Assembly: GCA_003241055.1 (NCBI GenBank)
Contig: QFOD01000024.1
Location: forward strand, 15,548-79,547
Length of the DNA stretch: 64,000 nt
Source of the DNA: Roseateles depolymerans
Lineage (GTDB): Bacteria; Pseudomonadota; Gammaproteobacteria; Burkholderiales; Burkholderiaceae_C
Direction of reading: 5' to 3'
The notes beneath the pieces are model-generated. The model saw only the letters and a list, made by a program, of their open reading frames with translations, was not told where the DNA came from and did not search any database. A program made the position numbers and the translations under genes. How positions within the stretch are numbered: the first letter of the stretch is position 1; each line of letters starts with the position of its first letter. Below are positions 25,795 through 36,157 of this stretch, in pieces.

Positions 25795-26076
25795 CATCGA
25801 CTCCTCAGAACAACAGCGGCATGGCGAAGGCCCCCCGCGATGACGGCATTTCACCTGCGAGCGGGCCAAGACCCGAGACCCGACCGGGGGGCATCGGGAC
25901 ACCCGATCGGGTGAATCTCGGCCTTTTGGCCGGGTTGTCTTCGCTCCTAGGGGGATGGAAAGCCCCGGCATGGCCTTGCCCGGTTTTTCCTAAGGGCTTT
26001 GCACGGATGGTTGCGTGACCAGCAAGACCTGACCAGAATCCGCGCCCACTTGGGCGCCAGCCCAGGTGTGCCGCCG
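25795..26076. promoter_or_regulatory. Divergent control region with 14-base palindrome
   Basis: This 282-base gap separates two divergent response-regulator genes and holds no gene. It contains a perfect 14-base palindrome CACCCGATCGGGTG (25900-25913). Two related elements, CCTAGG (25946-25951) and CCTAAGG (25989-25995), begin 43 bases apart, about four helical turns. These look like operator sites for one of the adjacent LuxR-type regulators; the assignment is inference. Confidence 0.4.
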
Positions 26077-26742
26077 ATGCCCCCACCGACCACGCCTCTC
26101 CCTACTGACGACACGAATGGCCGCACCGGCATCCTGATCGTCGACGACCACCCGCTGCTGCGCGAAGGCATTGCGGCGGTGGTGGCGCGCGAGCCCGATC
26201 TCTACATCGTCGGCGAGGCGTCCAGCGGCGAGGAGGCAGTGGAGATGCACCGTCGTCTGCAGCCCGGCATCACGCTGATGGACCTGGTGCTGCCGGGCAT
26301 AGACGGCATCGACGCGATGCGCGAGATCCAGCACAGCACGCCAGCGGCGCGCGTGCTGATCCTGACCACCTACCGCAGCGACCAGCAGGCCTTTCGGGCG
26401 CTGCATGGCGGTGCGATGGGCTTCCTGCTGAAGAGCTCGCTGCGCAGCGAGCTCATCCTCGCTGTGCGCGCCGCGGTGCAGGGCCGGCGCTGGATGCCGC
26501 CGGACCTGGCGGCCGACGTATCGGCCATCTCGTCGGCCGACGCCCTCAGCGACAAGGACCTGCGCGTGCTGGAGCTGATCGCCGGCGGGCTGACGAATCG
26601 CGAGGTGGGCTGCGCGCTGTCGCTGTCCGAGGAGGCGATCCGCTCGCGGCTCAAGCTCATCCTGTCCAAGCTGCATGCGCGCGACCGCACCCAGGCCGTC
26701 GCCATTGCCATCGGCCGCGGGCTGATCCGCCCGGGCAGCTGA
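26077..26742 (+). CDS. NarL/LuxR-family response regulator
   Basis: A 221-residue regulator with a canonical receiver: D23-D24 (LIVDDHPLLREG), phosphoacceptor D69 (LMDLVLPGIDG), Thr in LILTTY and Lys in GFLLKSS. The C-terminal HTH reads LSDKDLRVLELIAGGLTNRE, then EEAIRSRLKLILSKLHARDRTQAV. The start at 26077 is uncertain; the frame is open to an ATG at 25999 with a non-homologous leader. It converges on the propeller-type sensor kinase gene with 13 bases between them and is its likely partner. Confidence 0.9.
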   Translation: MPPPTTPLPTDDTNGRTGILIVDDHPLLREGIAAVVAREPDLYIVGEASSGEEAVEMHRRLQPGITLMDLVLPGIDGIDAMREIQHSTPAARVLILTTYRSDQQAFRALHGGAMGFLLKSSLRSELILAVRAAVQGRRWMPPDLAADVSAISSADALSDKDLRVLELIAGGLTNREVGCALSLSEEAIRSRLKLILSKLHARDRTQAVAIAIGRGLIRPGS

Positions 26743-26755
26743 AGACCCGCCTCAG

Positions 26756-29700
26756 TCAGTCGGCTGCAGGCGTGCGGCGACGGGGCCAGATCTTGCGCCA
26801 CAGCGCCGCCCAGCGGCCGCGCCGGCGGTCGCGCGGGTCGGCATAGGCCGTCTGCGCCGGCAGCTCGGCCCGCACCTCCGTCCCCTCCCCTGGCCAGGAC
26901 TGCACCTGCAGCTCGCCGCCCAGCTGCTGCGCGCGCTCGCGCATGCCGGTCAGGCCGAAATGATTGGGCCGGGCACCGGCCTGCATCCAGCGGCCGTCCA
27001 TGCCGCGGCCGTCATCCCGCACGCTGAGCCAGCAGCCCTCGGGCGCGTAGCCCAGCGCGATGTCGAGCCGCCGCAGGTCACCCGCATGACGCACCGCGTT
27101 GAGCATGGCCTCGCGGCCTATGCACAGCAGCGCATCGCGCGCCAGCGGGTCCAGAGCGCGCGGCTCGCCCTGCAGGCTCAGCGCCAGCCGGGTGTCGTCC
27201 TGCAACAGCTCGCGCGCCATCTGACCGAGCACGCTGTCGAGCGCGCCATCGCCATCGCCGCTGGCCCGCAGCGCCCAGACCCGGTCGCGCCCCTCGGTGA
27301 TCAGCGCCTCGGCCCGCCGCAGCGCCAGCTCCAGCTGCGCGCGCAGCCGGCCGTCCACCACCGAGCCGACCGCCACATGGAAGGACAGCAGCAGCCCCTG
27401 CAGGCCCTGCATCAGCGTGTCGTGCAGCTCGCGGGCGATCCGCTCACGCTCGCCATGGCGCTCCTCCAGCCGCAGGGCCACGCGGTGCTCGAGTGCATTG
27501 GTGCGCAGCCAGTAGGCCGCGGCCACCACCAACCCCAGCAGCAGCAGCAGCACGCTGAGGAATGGCCAGGTCTGCCACAGCTGCGGCGTGACCGAGAACT
27601 CGTAGACCAGGCCCGGCTCGCCCCAGATGCCGTCGCCGTTGGCCGCCATCAGGTGCAGCCGGTAGCGGCCGGGGCCGAGGTTGGTGATCAGCAGTTCGCG
27701 CTGCCCGCCCAGTTCCTGCCAGCGGTTGTCCGCGCCCTCCAGCCGGTAGCGAAAGCGTGCCCGATCGGCCGCCGCCAGCGTCTGCGCCGTGAAACGCACG
27801 GTCAGGCTGCGCGTGCCGGCCGGCAGCGCCATCGGCTGACCAGGCTTGAAGGTCCGGTCGCCGCTGCGCAACGACAGGATCTCCACGCCGGGCGGGCGCC
27901 GGTTCAGCTGCAGCAGGCGTGGGTCCAGCCAGGCTACACCGCGGTTGGTCACGAACCAGAGCCGGCCCTTGGCATCGCGCTGGGCGGTGCTGGCGTTGGG
28001 CGCCTGCAGCGCGATGCCGGGCAGGCCGTCGCGGCTGTCCAGCACCAGCCGGTCCACCAGCTGAGGCCCCGGCGCCGACAGCCGCTCCAGCGCCTCGCGA
28101 TCCAGGTGGACGACGCCGCGGGCGCCGTTCAGCCAGAGATCACCCCGCTCGTCGCGCACGATGCCGGTCACGCTGCCGAAGGCGTCGTCCTGCTCCGCGT
28201 CGACATGGGCGAAACCGCCGCGCACCATGCGCGCAAAACCGCCGTGCCCGGCCACGAAGACCTCGCTGTCGGTGCTGGTGATGGCGCTGAGATAGCCCAG
28301 GCTCAGCCCCTGCTCGCGCCCGTAGCGCAACACCCGACCCTGCAGGTCCACCCGCAGCAGCTGATCGGCCACGCCCAGCCACAGCGAGCCGTCCGTGCCG
28401 GCCTCGACCAGCTGCACGTCGCCCAGGTCGGCCGGCAGGGCCTCAAGCCGCTCGGCACGCCCGTCCACCCGCACGTGCCACAGGCCGGCCCCGGTCACCG
28501 AGAGCCAGAGCCCGCCCTCGTGATCGGGAGCCGAGGCCAGCGACAGCGGCGCCCGCACGTCCACCGGCAGCCGGACCGCCCGGAGTTCGCGCCCGCGGAC
28601 GCGAAACAGCCCGTTGGTGTCCACCATCCACGCCTCGTCCGTGCCGGCCGGCGCCAGCACGCGGGCCAGACGCCCGCCCGGCAGCTGGCGCGGCGCCTGC
28701 GGCGGGTCGACCACCCACAGCCCGTCACCCCCGCCGGCCAGCACGCCCGAGCCGTGCGGGGCGAGCACGAAGCCCGCGAAGCCGACGCTGGACAGCGCCG
28801 CCACCGCATGCATCCGACGCGGCCGGAAGCCCCCCAGGCCGAAGTTGGTGCCGACCCAGACCCCACCCTCGTCGTCCTCGGCCAGCGGCACGGCCGCGTC
28901 GGCCATCAGTCCGTCCTGGCTGGTGAAGCGCTGCAGGCCGGGCTGGTCACCAGCCAGGCGCTGGCCGGGCCGCAGCCGCGTGATGTCGGGCACGCGCAGC
29001 AGGCCGCCGGCCGCCGAGGTCAGCCACAGGCTGCCGTCGCGCGCGAACAGCATCTGCTTGGCCAGCGTCTGCCGCGCCGGCGGCCCGCTCTCGGCCACAG
29101 GCGGCAACGGCATGCCCAGCACGTCCGTCAGCGCGCGCGTGCCGCCCAGCGGCTCGGACAGCCAGACGCGGCCTTCCAGGTCTTCGGCCACGACGGCGTC
29201 GCGGCCTATGGTCTGGCGGTAGACGGAAAAGCGCGACTCGCCCGAGCGCAGCGAGGCCAGCACCCGTGCACCGCAGACCCACAGCGTGTCACGGCTGTCC
29301 ACGAACACGTAGTAGGCCTCCCGGTCGGGAAAGCCGGCTTCCGCGCCCACGCGCGTCCAGCGGCTGCCGTCGTAGCGCCCCAGCCCGGTGCCGGCGGCCG
29401 CCCAGATGTGGCCGTTCGCCGTGCGGGCGATGCGCAAGACCCGGCCCTCGGGCAGCCCCTGTTCACGACCGAAGGCCTGCACCTGCCCGTCGCGCAGCCG
29501 CGCCACGCCGCCGCTGTGAAAGCCCAGCCAGATCTCGCCCTGGGGTGCCAGCAGCAGCGCGTTGATGTTGGACGCCGGCAGCCGCTGGCCGTGGGCCAGC
29601 GCATAGCGCTCGAACTGCACACCATCGAAATGGAACAGCCCCAGCCCCGTGCCCAGCCAGAGCTTGCCGTCGGCCGCATAGCGCATGGTCCAGATGTCGG

Positions 29701-29848
29701 CGGGGGCGCCCTCGGCAATGCTCCAGCGGGTCAGTTCCTGGTCGTCCGCCAGGCTGGGCGCGGACTCTGCCCGGACCAGCAGGCTGGCCAGCATCAGCAG
29801 GCAGGGCAGGACGAGGCGCGGCAGCGTGGACAAGGTCGGCAGGGGCAC
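26756..29848 (-). CDS. Beta-propeller (Reg_prop/Y_Y_Y) sensor histidine kinase
   Basis: A kinase of about 1030 residues. After a hydrophobic export signal (PRLVLPCLLMLASLLVRA) comes a periplasmic sensor of repeated propeller blades (for example DGKLWLGTGLGLFHFDG and GEIWLGFHSGGVARLRDG), then a Y_Y_Y-type Ig domain, one TM helix (FLSVLLLLLGLVVAAAYWL), a HisKA_3 domain with the phosphoacceptor in RIARELHDTLMQGLQGL, and an ATPase domain (NAVRHA, DDGRGM, FGLTGMRER). The GTG at 29848 is my start choice because it precedes the signal; it has a weak ribosome-binding site. Such sensors often read polysaccharide breakdown products. Confidence 0.88.
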   Translation of the reverse strand: MPLPTLSTLPRLVLPCLLMLASLLVRAESAPSLADDQELTRWSIAEGAPADIWTMRYAADGKLWLGTGLGLFHFDGVQFERYALAHGQRLPASNINALLLAPQGEIWLGFHSGGVARLRDGQVQAFGREQGLPEGRVLRIARTANGHIWAAAGTGLGRYDGSRWTRVGAEAGFPDREAYYVFVDSRDTLWVCGARVLASLRSGESRFSVYRQTIGRDAVVAEDLEGRVWLSEPLGGTRALTDVLGMPLPPVAESGPPARQTLAKQMLFARDGSLWLTSAAGGLLRVPDITRLRPGQRLAGDQPGLQRFTSQDGLMADAAVPLAEDDEGGVWVGTNFGLGGFRPRRMHAVAALSSVGFAGFVLAPHGSGVLAGGGDGLWVVDPPQAPRQLPGGRLARVLAPAGTDEAWMVDTNGLFRVRGRELRAVRLPVDVRAPLSLASAPDHEGGLWLSVTGAGLWHVRVDGRAERLEALPADLGDVQLVEAGTDGSLWLGVADQLLRVDLQGRVLRYGREQGLSLGYLSAITSTDSEVFVAGHGGFARMVRGGFAHVDAEQDDAFGSVTGIVRDERGDLWLNGARGVVHLDREALERLSAPGPQLVDRLVLDSRDGLPGIALQAPNASTAQRDAKGRLWFVTNRGVAWLDPRLLQLNRRPPGVEILSLRSGDRTFKPGQPMALPAGTRSLTVRFTAQTLAAADRARFRYRLEGADNRWQELGGQRELLITNLGPGRYRLHLMAANGDGIWGEPGLVYEFSVTPQLWQTWPFLSVLLLLLGLVVAAAYWLRTNALEHRVALRLEERHGERERIARELHDTLMQGLQGLLLSFHVAVGSVVDGRLRAQLELALRRAEALITEGRDRVWALRASGDGDGALDSVLGQMARELLQDDTRLALSLQGEPRALDPLARDALLCIGREAMLNAVRHAGDLRRLDIALGYAPEGCWLSVRDDGRGMDGRWMQAGARPNHFGLTGMRERAQQLGGELQVQSWPGEGTEVRAELPAQTAYADPRDRRRGRWAALWRKIWPRRRTPAAD

Positions 29849-29978
29849 AGCTCGAAACCGGGGCGCCGACGGGCGGCGGGCTAGGCCCGCATTTGACAAT
29901 GGCCCAGGCTGCTCCAGCGTGACGCGGGCCCGGGGGGCATCCCTAGGCTGCGCGTACAGAACCCGCCCCGGTCCAGAC

Positions 29979-31097
29979 TCAGAAGTAGTGCCGCATGCCC
30001 AGCGACAGCACATGAGGCTGTTCGCCGGCAGCCACGCCCAGCGGGTTGATCGCCAGGTCGTAGGCGGCGCGCGCCTGGTTCTCAAGCCGGCTGGCGTAGG
30101 CGTAGAGCGTCGTGCGCTTGGACAGCGCGTAGTCATAGCCCAGCGTCCATTGGTGGGCGCCGGTGCCTGCTCCGGCCGCGATGAAGCCAACGCGCGCGCC
30201 CGCCGGTCCACGCCCCCTGCCCGCCTGCGTGAGCCCCAGCTTCACGCTGCCGGCGCCGAGTTGCCAGGTCGCCGAGGCATAGGCCGAATCACGGCTCAGC
30301 ACGCCCGCGGCGGTCTCGTAGCGCAGATGCTCCAGCGCCAGCGCCAGACGCCAGCTGCCCCAGCGGTAGGCCAGGCCCAGCTTGCTGCCGCTGTCGTCCA
30401 GGCCCGGGCCCTGATAGTCGCGATGGACCTCGTGCGCGAGCCCGAGCGTCCAGGCGCCGTCGTCGTAGTTCAGGGCGCCCGACCACAGGCGCGGATGGCT
30501 GCCGGCCAGCCCCACATCGCCCTCGTTGGGCGACACGGCCAGGCGCAGGCTCCAGCCTCTCCATTCCGGGGTCCAGACCTGCAGGCTGTTCTGCTGGCGA
30601 CGATCGAAAGAGCTGCGGTTGCTGGTGTTGGTGACCGTGGCACCCGAGCCATTGCCCATCAGCGCCATGTAGCCGGCCGTGGTCGGGTAGTAGGGATCCA
30701 TGCCGCTGGTGGACAACAGGTAGGGCGTGCCCCAGACGCCGATGAACACCGTGCCCCAGGGCGAGGACAGGCCGACGCGCGTGTCGCGGTTGGCCAGCTC
30801 GCCGACGCCGGTGTCGGGGGCCAGCGAGCCTTCGATCTGGAACAGGGCCCGCAGCCCGCCGCCCAGGTCTTCCTCGCCCCGGAAGCCCAGCACCGAGCGG
30901 TTGTTGGTCTCGCGAGTCATGCGCCGGCTCACCGCAGAGCGGCTGGACCCGACACTCTCGACCGCGACGTTGAGGCGGCCATAGATCGTCACGAAGGACT
31001 GGGCCTGGGCGGAGGTGCCGGCGGCAACCAGCATCGCAAACAGGATCGACGGCGTCAGCGCAGCCGCGCGGCGCGAGGGGGGCAGGCAGATGTTCAC
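29979..31097 (-). CDS. Outer-membrane trimeric porin (Burkholderiales type)
   Basis: A 372-residue porin. The signal peptide ends TSAQAQ and the mature protein begins SFVTIYGRLNVAVESV, followed by LGFRGEEDLGGGLRALFQIE, the standard first strands of beta-proteobacterial porins. PWGTVFIGVWGTPY marks the L3 region, and the protein ends ...VLSLGMRHYF with the terminal Phe needed for outer-membrane insertion. It forms general diffusion channels. It sits between two sensor kinase genes on the same strand. Confidence 0.92.
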   Translation of the reverse strand: MNICLPPSRRAAALTPSILFAMLVAAGTSAQAQSFVTIYGRLNVAVESVGSSRSAVSRRMTRETNNRSVLGFRGEEDLGGGLRALFQIEGSLAPDTGVGELANRDTRVGLSSPWGTVFIGVWGTPYLLSTSGMDPYYPTTAGYMALMGNGSGATVTNTSNRSSFDRRQQNSLQVWTPEWRGWSLRLAVSPNEGDVGLAGSHPRLWSGALNYDDGAWTLGLAHEVHRDYQGPGLDDSGSKLGLAYRWGSWRLALALEHLRYETAAGVLSRDSAYASATWQLGAGSVKLGLTQAGRGRGPAGARVGFIAAGAGTGAHQWTLGYDYALSKRTTLYAYASRLENQARAAYDLAINPLGVAAGEQPHVLSLGMRHYF

Positions 31098-31182
31098 GCT
31101 GCCATGCTCGCGCTCGCCGCCCGGCAGCGGCAGTGCCTTGCGGACAGCGAGCGCTACGACGAAATGCCTAGTGCCCTGTCGG

Positions 31183-34100
31183 TCAGGCCTGACGCGTGAC
31201 CCAGGACATCAGCACCTCACGCGCCGCCCGGAAGTCGAACTCCTGCAGCGCACCGTGCAGGCGCCGCAGGCGCTCGTCCTCAAGCAGCGAGGCCAGCGGC
31301 CCGGCCAGGGCCTCGACCCGCTCCAGCGCCTGCAGGCTCTGCTGGTCTATCAGTTCGAGCAGCTCGCGCACCGTGTCGTCACCGGCCACCAGGCCGTTGG
31401 CACGGGCTCGCTCCGCGGCCTCGGCCTGGGCGGCCTCCAGGCGCAGGCGCTCCCGCTCCAGCTCGGGGGCCGCCGCCGTGGCGAGTGCCGCCATGCGTTC
31501 GGCGAGTGCGGCCTGCGGCGCAACAACGTCTGCCTCGGACTGATCCCGCGCCAGCTTCTCCAGCTCACCGGCCGCCCGGGCCACCTCCATCGCCCCCACC
31601 ACCTGCGCGCTGCCGCGCAGCTTGTGCAGCCGCGCGGGCAGCTCGCCTCGCGGCGTGGTGCCGATGTCGCCGAACTCGGTCAGCAGGCGCTTGAGCATGG
31701 ACAGCACCAGGGCCTGGTCCTGCAGCACGGAGGGCGCGATGCGCGCGGTGTCCAGCCCGTCGATGTGCAGGGCCTGGCTGGTGGCCTGCGCGGCGGCCGA
31801 GACGCGCGGGATCACCGGCACCGCCTCGCCGCGGTAGCGCTCCACATGACGGCGCAGGCAGCGGATCAGCCGCTGCGGCTCGAGCGGCTTGGGCAGGAAA
31901 TCGCTCATGCCGGCGGCGAAGGCGCTGTCGCGCTCGGAGCGCAGCACGCCGGCCGTCAGCGCGATCACGGGCAGGCGCTGCAGCTCGGGCTCCTGGCGCA
32001 GGCGACGCACCACCTCCAGGCCGTCCATGCCGGGCATCTGCACATCCACGAGCACGGCGTCCAGCTCGCCGGGCATGGACAGCAGCCGCGCCAGCGCCTG
32101 CTCGCCACTGGTGCAGGTGACCACCCGGGCCCCCTCCAACTCCAGCACATGGCGCGCGACGTCGAGGTTCAGCAGGCTGTCGTCCGCGATCAGCACCCGC
32201 ATGCCCTGCAGCCACATCATGTCGCCGTGGCCCACGCTGCTCTGGTCCAGCACCCGCATCGCACGCTCGGGCATGCGCGCCAGTGCCTCGTTGACGGCAT
32301 TGAACAGCGTGGACGCGCTGACCGGCTTGACCAGCAGGTTGGCCGCCAGCTCGGCATGCGGCGCCGCCCTCAGGCGCTCGATCTCGTGTGCGCTGACGAC
32401 CACCGTGGCCGGCAGCTGCTCGTGCGGCAGGCGCTCGCCCAGCCGGGCCAGCGCCCGCAGGCCGTCGAGGTCGGGCATCTGCCAGTCCACCACCAGCGCG
32501 TCGAAGGGCTGGCGGCGATGCGCCATGGCCTCGACCTCGGCCACCATCGCCTCGCCGCCCTCCACGGCGACGGTCTGCCAGCCCAGCATGCGGGTCAGAC
32601 GCACCAGTGCCGCACGCTCGTTGGCGTCGTCCTCCGCCACCAGCACACGCAGCGGGTCGGTGCTGTCCAGCCCGCCGCTGTCGTCCAGCTGGCTTTCGGG
32701 CAGGGCCAGCTCGAAACGGAAGCAGCTGCCCACGCCCGGCTGGCTCTCCACGTCGATCTGCCCGCCCATCAGGCTGACCAGCCGCGCGGTGATGGCCAGG
32801 CCCAGGCCCGTGCCGCCGTGCTGGCGGGTGGTGGAGGCATCGCCCTGCATGAAGGGCTGGAACAGCCGGCTGCGCACCTCGGGCGCGATGCCCGGCCCGG
32901 TGTCCTCGACCTCGAACACCAGCATGGCCGGGCCATCGCCCGGCCGCACCCGCAGCGTCACCAGGCCCCGCTTGGTGAACTTCAGCGCGTTGCCGACGAG
33001 GTTGATGACGATCTGGCGCAGCCGCGCCATGTCGCCATGCACGCGCAGCGGCACGTCGTCGTCGACCTGCACCTGCGTCCTGACCGGGCCGTCCTCCAGC
33101 CCAGCGGACAGCAGGCTCATCTCGTCGTGCAACAGGGCCCGCAGGTCGAAGTCCTGTTCGTCGAGATCCAGCTTGCCGGCCTCGATCTTGGAGAGATCCA
33201 GCACGTCGTTGATCAGCCCCAGCAGCGAGCGGCCCGCCTGGGCGATCTGGCGCACCCGCTCCACCTCGCGCGGCGGCAGCACCGTGCGCTCCAGCAGGTA
33301 GGCCAGGCCGATGATGGCGTTGAGCGGCGTGCGGATCTCGTGGCTGGTGCTGGCGAGAAACTCGCTCTTCGCGCGGCTGGCGCGGCGCGCCTCGTCCATC
33401 GCATCGTGCAGCGACGATTCGTACAGGCGGCGCAGCGTCAGGTCCACCGCGATGTTGAGGAAGCCCGCCAGCGAGCCCGCGTCATCGCGCATGGCCGTCA
33501 CCCACAGCGACACGGGCACCTGCGAACCATCCTTGCGCACGTAGCTGCATTCGAAGGGCTCGCCCAGCACCTCCGGCTGCACCAGGCTGAACGCCGGCGG
33601 CACGCTGCGCCCCAGGCGCTCGCTCAGCAGCTCGCCCCGCTGCTGCAACTCGGCCGCATCATGGAACTGCTGCACCTGCATGACGTCGATGACCTCGTCC
33701 GCCGCATAAGCCAGCAGGGCCTCGGCGCCGCGGTTGAACAGCGTCACGCGGCCGTCGAGCTGGGTGGCCACGATGGCCACCTGTGTGGACGCCTCCAGCA
33801 CGGAGCGCAGCAGCGTCAGCGTGCGCTGCAGCTCCGCCTCGGCGCGCCTGCGTTCGGTGACATCGGTGCGCAGCGACACGTACTTCTCTATCCTGCCGTC
33901 GGCGTCGAAGAACGGCGCGATGACGCTGTTGACCCAGTACAGCGAACCATCCTTCGCACGGTTGCAGACCTCGGCCTGCCAGGGCCGCCCGCTGCTGATG
34001 GTGCGCCACATGTCGACCCAGAACTCGCGCGGGTGATAGCCCGAGTTGATGACCCGGTGGTTCTGGCCCACCAGCTCCTCGCGCTCGTAGCCCGAGATCG

Positions 34101-36024
34101 CACAGAAGCCGTCGTTGACGCTGAGGATGGTGCCGCGGCGGTCGGCCACCGAGAAGATGGAGTGCTCGTCGATGGTGCGCATCAGCGCCTGCTGCTCGCG
34201 GCGCAGCGTGTCCAGCGCCACCCGGTTGCTGATCACATCGGTCACATCGTGTGCCACCACATAGAAGCCGTCCTGCTGCCCGTCGCTGAACGAGGGCAGG
34301 TAATGCACCAGCAGATGCCGCTGCCCCTGGCCTGCCGGCCCGGGCATGACCCGCTCGAAGTGTTGCTCCTCACCGCGCAGCACCGCCTCGATGTTGGGCC
34401 GGCTGAGCTCATAGACATCGGGGCCCAGCAGCTCCGGCAGCGCGGCACCGAGCAGCTGCTCCGGCGGCCTGCCGAAGAAGTCGCCATAGGCCCGGTTGGC
34501 CAGCCGCAGGCGCAGGTTGCGATCCCAGCCGGCGATGCTGGAGGGCATGGCATCCAGCACGGCACGCAGATCGCGACTGGTCTGGGCCAGCTCGGCCGTG
34601 CGCTCGGCCACCTGGCGCTCCAGATCGAGGCTGTAGGCCTGCAGGCGCCGGGCCTGGGCCAGCCGCTCGGCAATGGGGCGCAGCACCTTGGCTGCGCCGA
34701 CCACCTGCCCCTCGCCGTCGAACATCGGCCCGAGCGACAGCTCGACATCCACCAGACTGCCATCCTTGCGGCGGCGGCGCGTCTCGAAGGGCTGGGTGAC
34801 CTGCCCGGCCAGCGTGTCGCGCAGCAGCTTGCGGTCGCCCTCGTCCGCATCGAGCGGCCACAGCAGCGCCGAGACCGGCTGGCCCAGCACCTCGCCGGTC
34901 GAGTAGCCGAACAGCTGCGCCGCCGTGCGGTTCCACATCACGACCCGGCCCTGGCGGTCCAGGCCCACGATGGCATCGCTGGCGTGGTCCAGCATGGTGG
35001 ACAGGCGGATGCGCTCGTCCAGCGCGTCACGTGTGCGCTGCCGCAGCCTCAGCCACACCTGGGTCACGGCCGCCGCCAGCAGCGACAGCAACGCCCCGGC
35101 CGCCAGTTGCAGCCAGGGCGAAGCCCGGCTGATGCTGGCGATCAGCTGCGGCGTGGGCGTCACCGTGAAGCGCCACTGCCGGCCCATGACGCTGCGCTGG
35201 AGCGCGACCGGACTGCCCTGCGCCCGTGCGGGGGCCGGCAGGTCGAAGCTCACCGGTGCGCCCGGCTCCGTCACGTCCTCCACCTGCAGATTGAGCTGTT
35301 CGGTCTGCACATGCGCAGCCTTCAGCAGGCGATCCAGCCGGACCGGCGAGTAGACGAACCCGCTGGGGCCGGTGACCCCGAAGCCCGCCGAGGCGTCGGT
35401 GCCCGGCATGGCCAGCAGCATCAGCAGCCCCATCGAGCCACCCGGCTCGGTCTGCACGAGGCGGATGGGCGCAGTGAGCACCGGACCGCCGTCGCGCAGC
35501 GCGAGATCGCTGGCACGCTGACGGGCCGGCTCGGAGGCGATGTCCAGCCCGATCGCCCCACGCGCCGACTCCAGCGGCTCGGCCCATTGGATCACCCGGC
35601 GCTCGCCCGCATGCGGCGACAGCGTCTGGATCGTGAAACCCGCCTCGCCCTGCCGCCGCGCCTGGGCGACGAAATCGGACTCACGGCTCTCGGCGACCCG
35701 CCGGATGAAGCCCACGGCCGTGACACCCGGAAACTCGCGCGGCAGGTCGCGCGTCTCGAAATAGGCACGAAAGCCCCGTGCATCGCTGCGGTCCACGCCT
35801 GCGCCCATCAGGTAGCCCCGGGCGCCCCGCAGGCCCAGCACCGCGCGCTCGACCTGCGCCAGCACGCTGTTGACCGAGGCTTCCGCCATCTGCTGCGTCG
35901 TCGTTCGCAGCAACCGCTCATTGGCCTGGTGCGTCTGCCAGGCCACGCCACAGGCCGCCACCAGCCCGAGCCCCAGCACCACCGTGCCGGGCAGCCAGCT
36001 CTCAGCAAACCGCGGGCGCCGCAT
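31183..36024 (-). CDS. CHASE/multi-PAS hybrid histidine kinase with two receivers and HPt
   Basis: A 1613-residue hybrid kinase. In order: TM1 (LPGTVVLGLGLVAACGVAW), a CHASE-type periplasmic domain to about 290, TM2 (LQLAAGALLSLLAAAVTQVW), four PAS domains (about 345-870), a HisKA domain with STSHEIRTPLNAIIG, an ATPase domain (NLVGNALKFT, DTGPGIAP, GTGLGLAIT), REC1 with Asp in LVVDWQMPDLDG, REC2 with Asp in VLVDVQMPGMDG, and a C-terminal HPt with His in RLHKLRGSAQ. All phosphorelay residues are intact. The start at 36024 has GGGAG 7 bases upstream. Its output partner is not obvious. Confidence 0.93.
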   Translation of the reverse strand: MRRPRFAESWLPGTVVLGLGLVAACGVAWQTHQANERLLRTTTQQMAEASVNSVLAQVERAVLGLRGARGYLMGAGVDRSDARGFRAYFETRDLPREFPGVTAVGFIRRVAESRESDFVAQARRQGEAGFTIQTLSPHAGERRVIQWAEPLESARGAIGLDIASEPARQRASDLALRDGGPVLTAPIRLVQTEPGGSMGLLMLLAMPGTDASAGFGVTGPSGFVYSPVRLDRLLKAAHVQTEQLNLQVEDVTEPGAPVSFDLPAPARAQGSPVALQRSVMGRQWRFTVTPTPQLIASISRASPWLQLAAGALLSLLAAAVTQVWLRLRQRTRDALDERIRLSTMLDHASDAIVGLDRQGRVVMWNRTAAQLFGYSTGEVLGQPVSALLWPLDADEGDRKLLRDTLAGQVTQPFETRRRRKDGSLVDVELSLGPMFDGEGQVVGAAKVLRPIAERLAQARRLQAYSLDLERQVAERTAELAQTSRDLRAVLDAMPSSIAGWDRNLRLRLANRAYGDFFGRPPEQLLGAALPELLGPDVYELSRPNIEAVLRGEEQHFERVMPGPAGQGQRHLLVHYLPSFSDGQQDGFYVVAHDVTDVISNRVALDTLRREQQALMRTIDEHSIFSVADRRGTILSVNDGFCAISGYEREELVGQNHRVINSGYHPREFWVDMWRTISSGRPWQAEVCNRAKDGSLYWVNSVIAPFFDADGRIEKYVSLRTDVTERRRAEAELQRTLTLLRSVLEASTQVAIVATQLDGRVTLFNRGAEALLAYAADEVIDVMQVQQFHDAAELQQRGELLSERLGRSVPPAFSLVQPEVLGEPFECSYVRKDGSQVPVSLWVTAMRDDAGSLAGFLNIAVDLTLRRLYESSLHDAMDEARRASRAKSEFLASTSHEIRTPLNAIIGLAYLLERTVLPPREVERVRQIAQAGRSLLGLINDVLDLSKIEAGKLDLDEQDFDLRALLHDEMSLLSAGLEDGPVRTQVQVDDDVPLRVHGDMARLRQIVINLVGNALKFTKRGLVTLRVRPGDGPAMLVFEVEDTGPGIAPEVRSRLFQPFMQGDASTTRQHGGTGLGLAITARLVSLMGGQIDVESQPGVGSCFRFELALPESQLDDSGGLDSTDPLRVLVAEDDANERAALVRLTRMLGWQTVAVEGGEAMVAEVEAMAHRRQPFDALVVDWQMPDLDGLRALARLGERLPHEQLPATVVVSAHEIERLRAAPHAELAANLLVKPVSASTLFNAVNEALARMPERAMRVLDQSSVGHGDMMWLQGMRVLIADDSLLNLDVARHVLELEGARVVTCTSGEQALARLLSMPGELDAVLVDVQMPGMDGLEVVRRLRQEPELQRLPVIALTAGVLRSERDSAFAAGMSDFLPKPLEPQRLIRCLRRHVERYRGEAVPVIPRVSAAAQATSQALHIDGLDTARIAPSVLQDQALVLSMLKRLLTEFGDIGTTPRGELPARLHKLRGSAQVVGAMEVARAAGELEKLARDQSEADVVAPQAALAERMAALATAAAPELERERLRLEAAQAEAAERARANGLVAGDDTVRELLELIDQQSLQALERVEALAGPLASLLEDERLRRLHGALQEFDFRAAREVLMSWVTRQA

Positions 36025-36157
36025 CGCGTGACTCCCGCTCAAACCACCGCCCGCCGCCGACACCCGTCGACGCGGACCCCAGACCTGCAACGCGCGAAGC
36101 GAGTCGATCCTTGGTCATCCGATTTCCCTGAAGCCTGCGCCCCGGGCGGGCCCAACG

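Noticed and set aside
26960..29884. A 974-codon open frame on the plus strand
   Set aside because: It is antisense to the beta-propeller kinase and has no recognisable motif.
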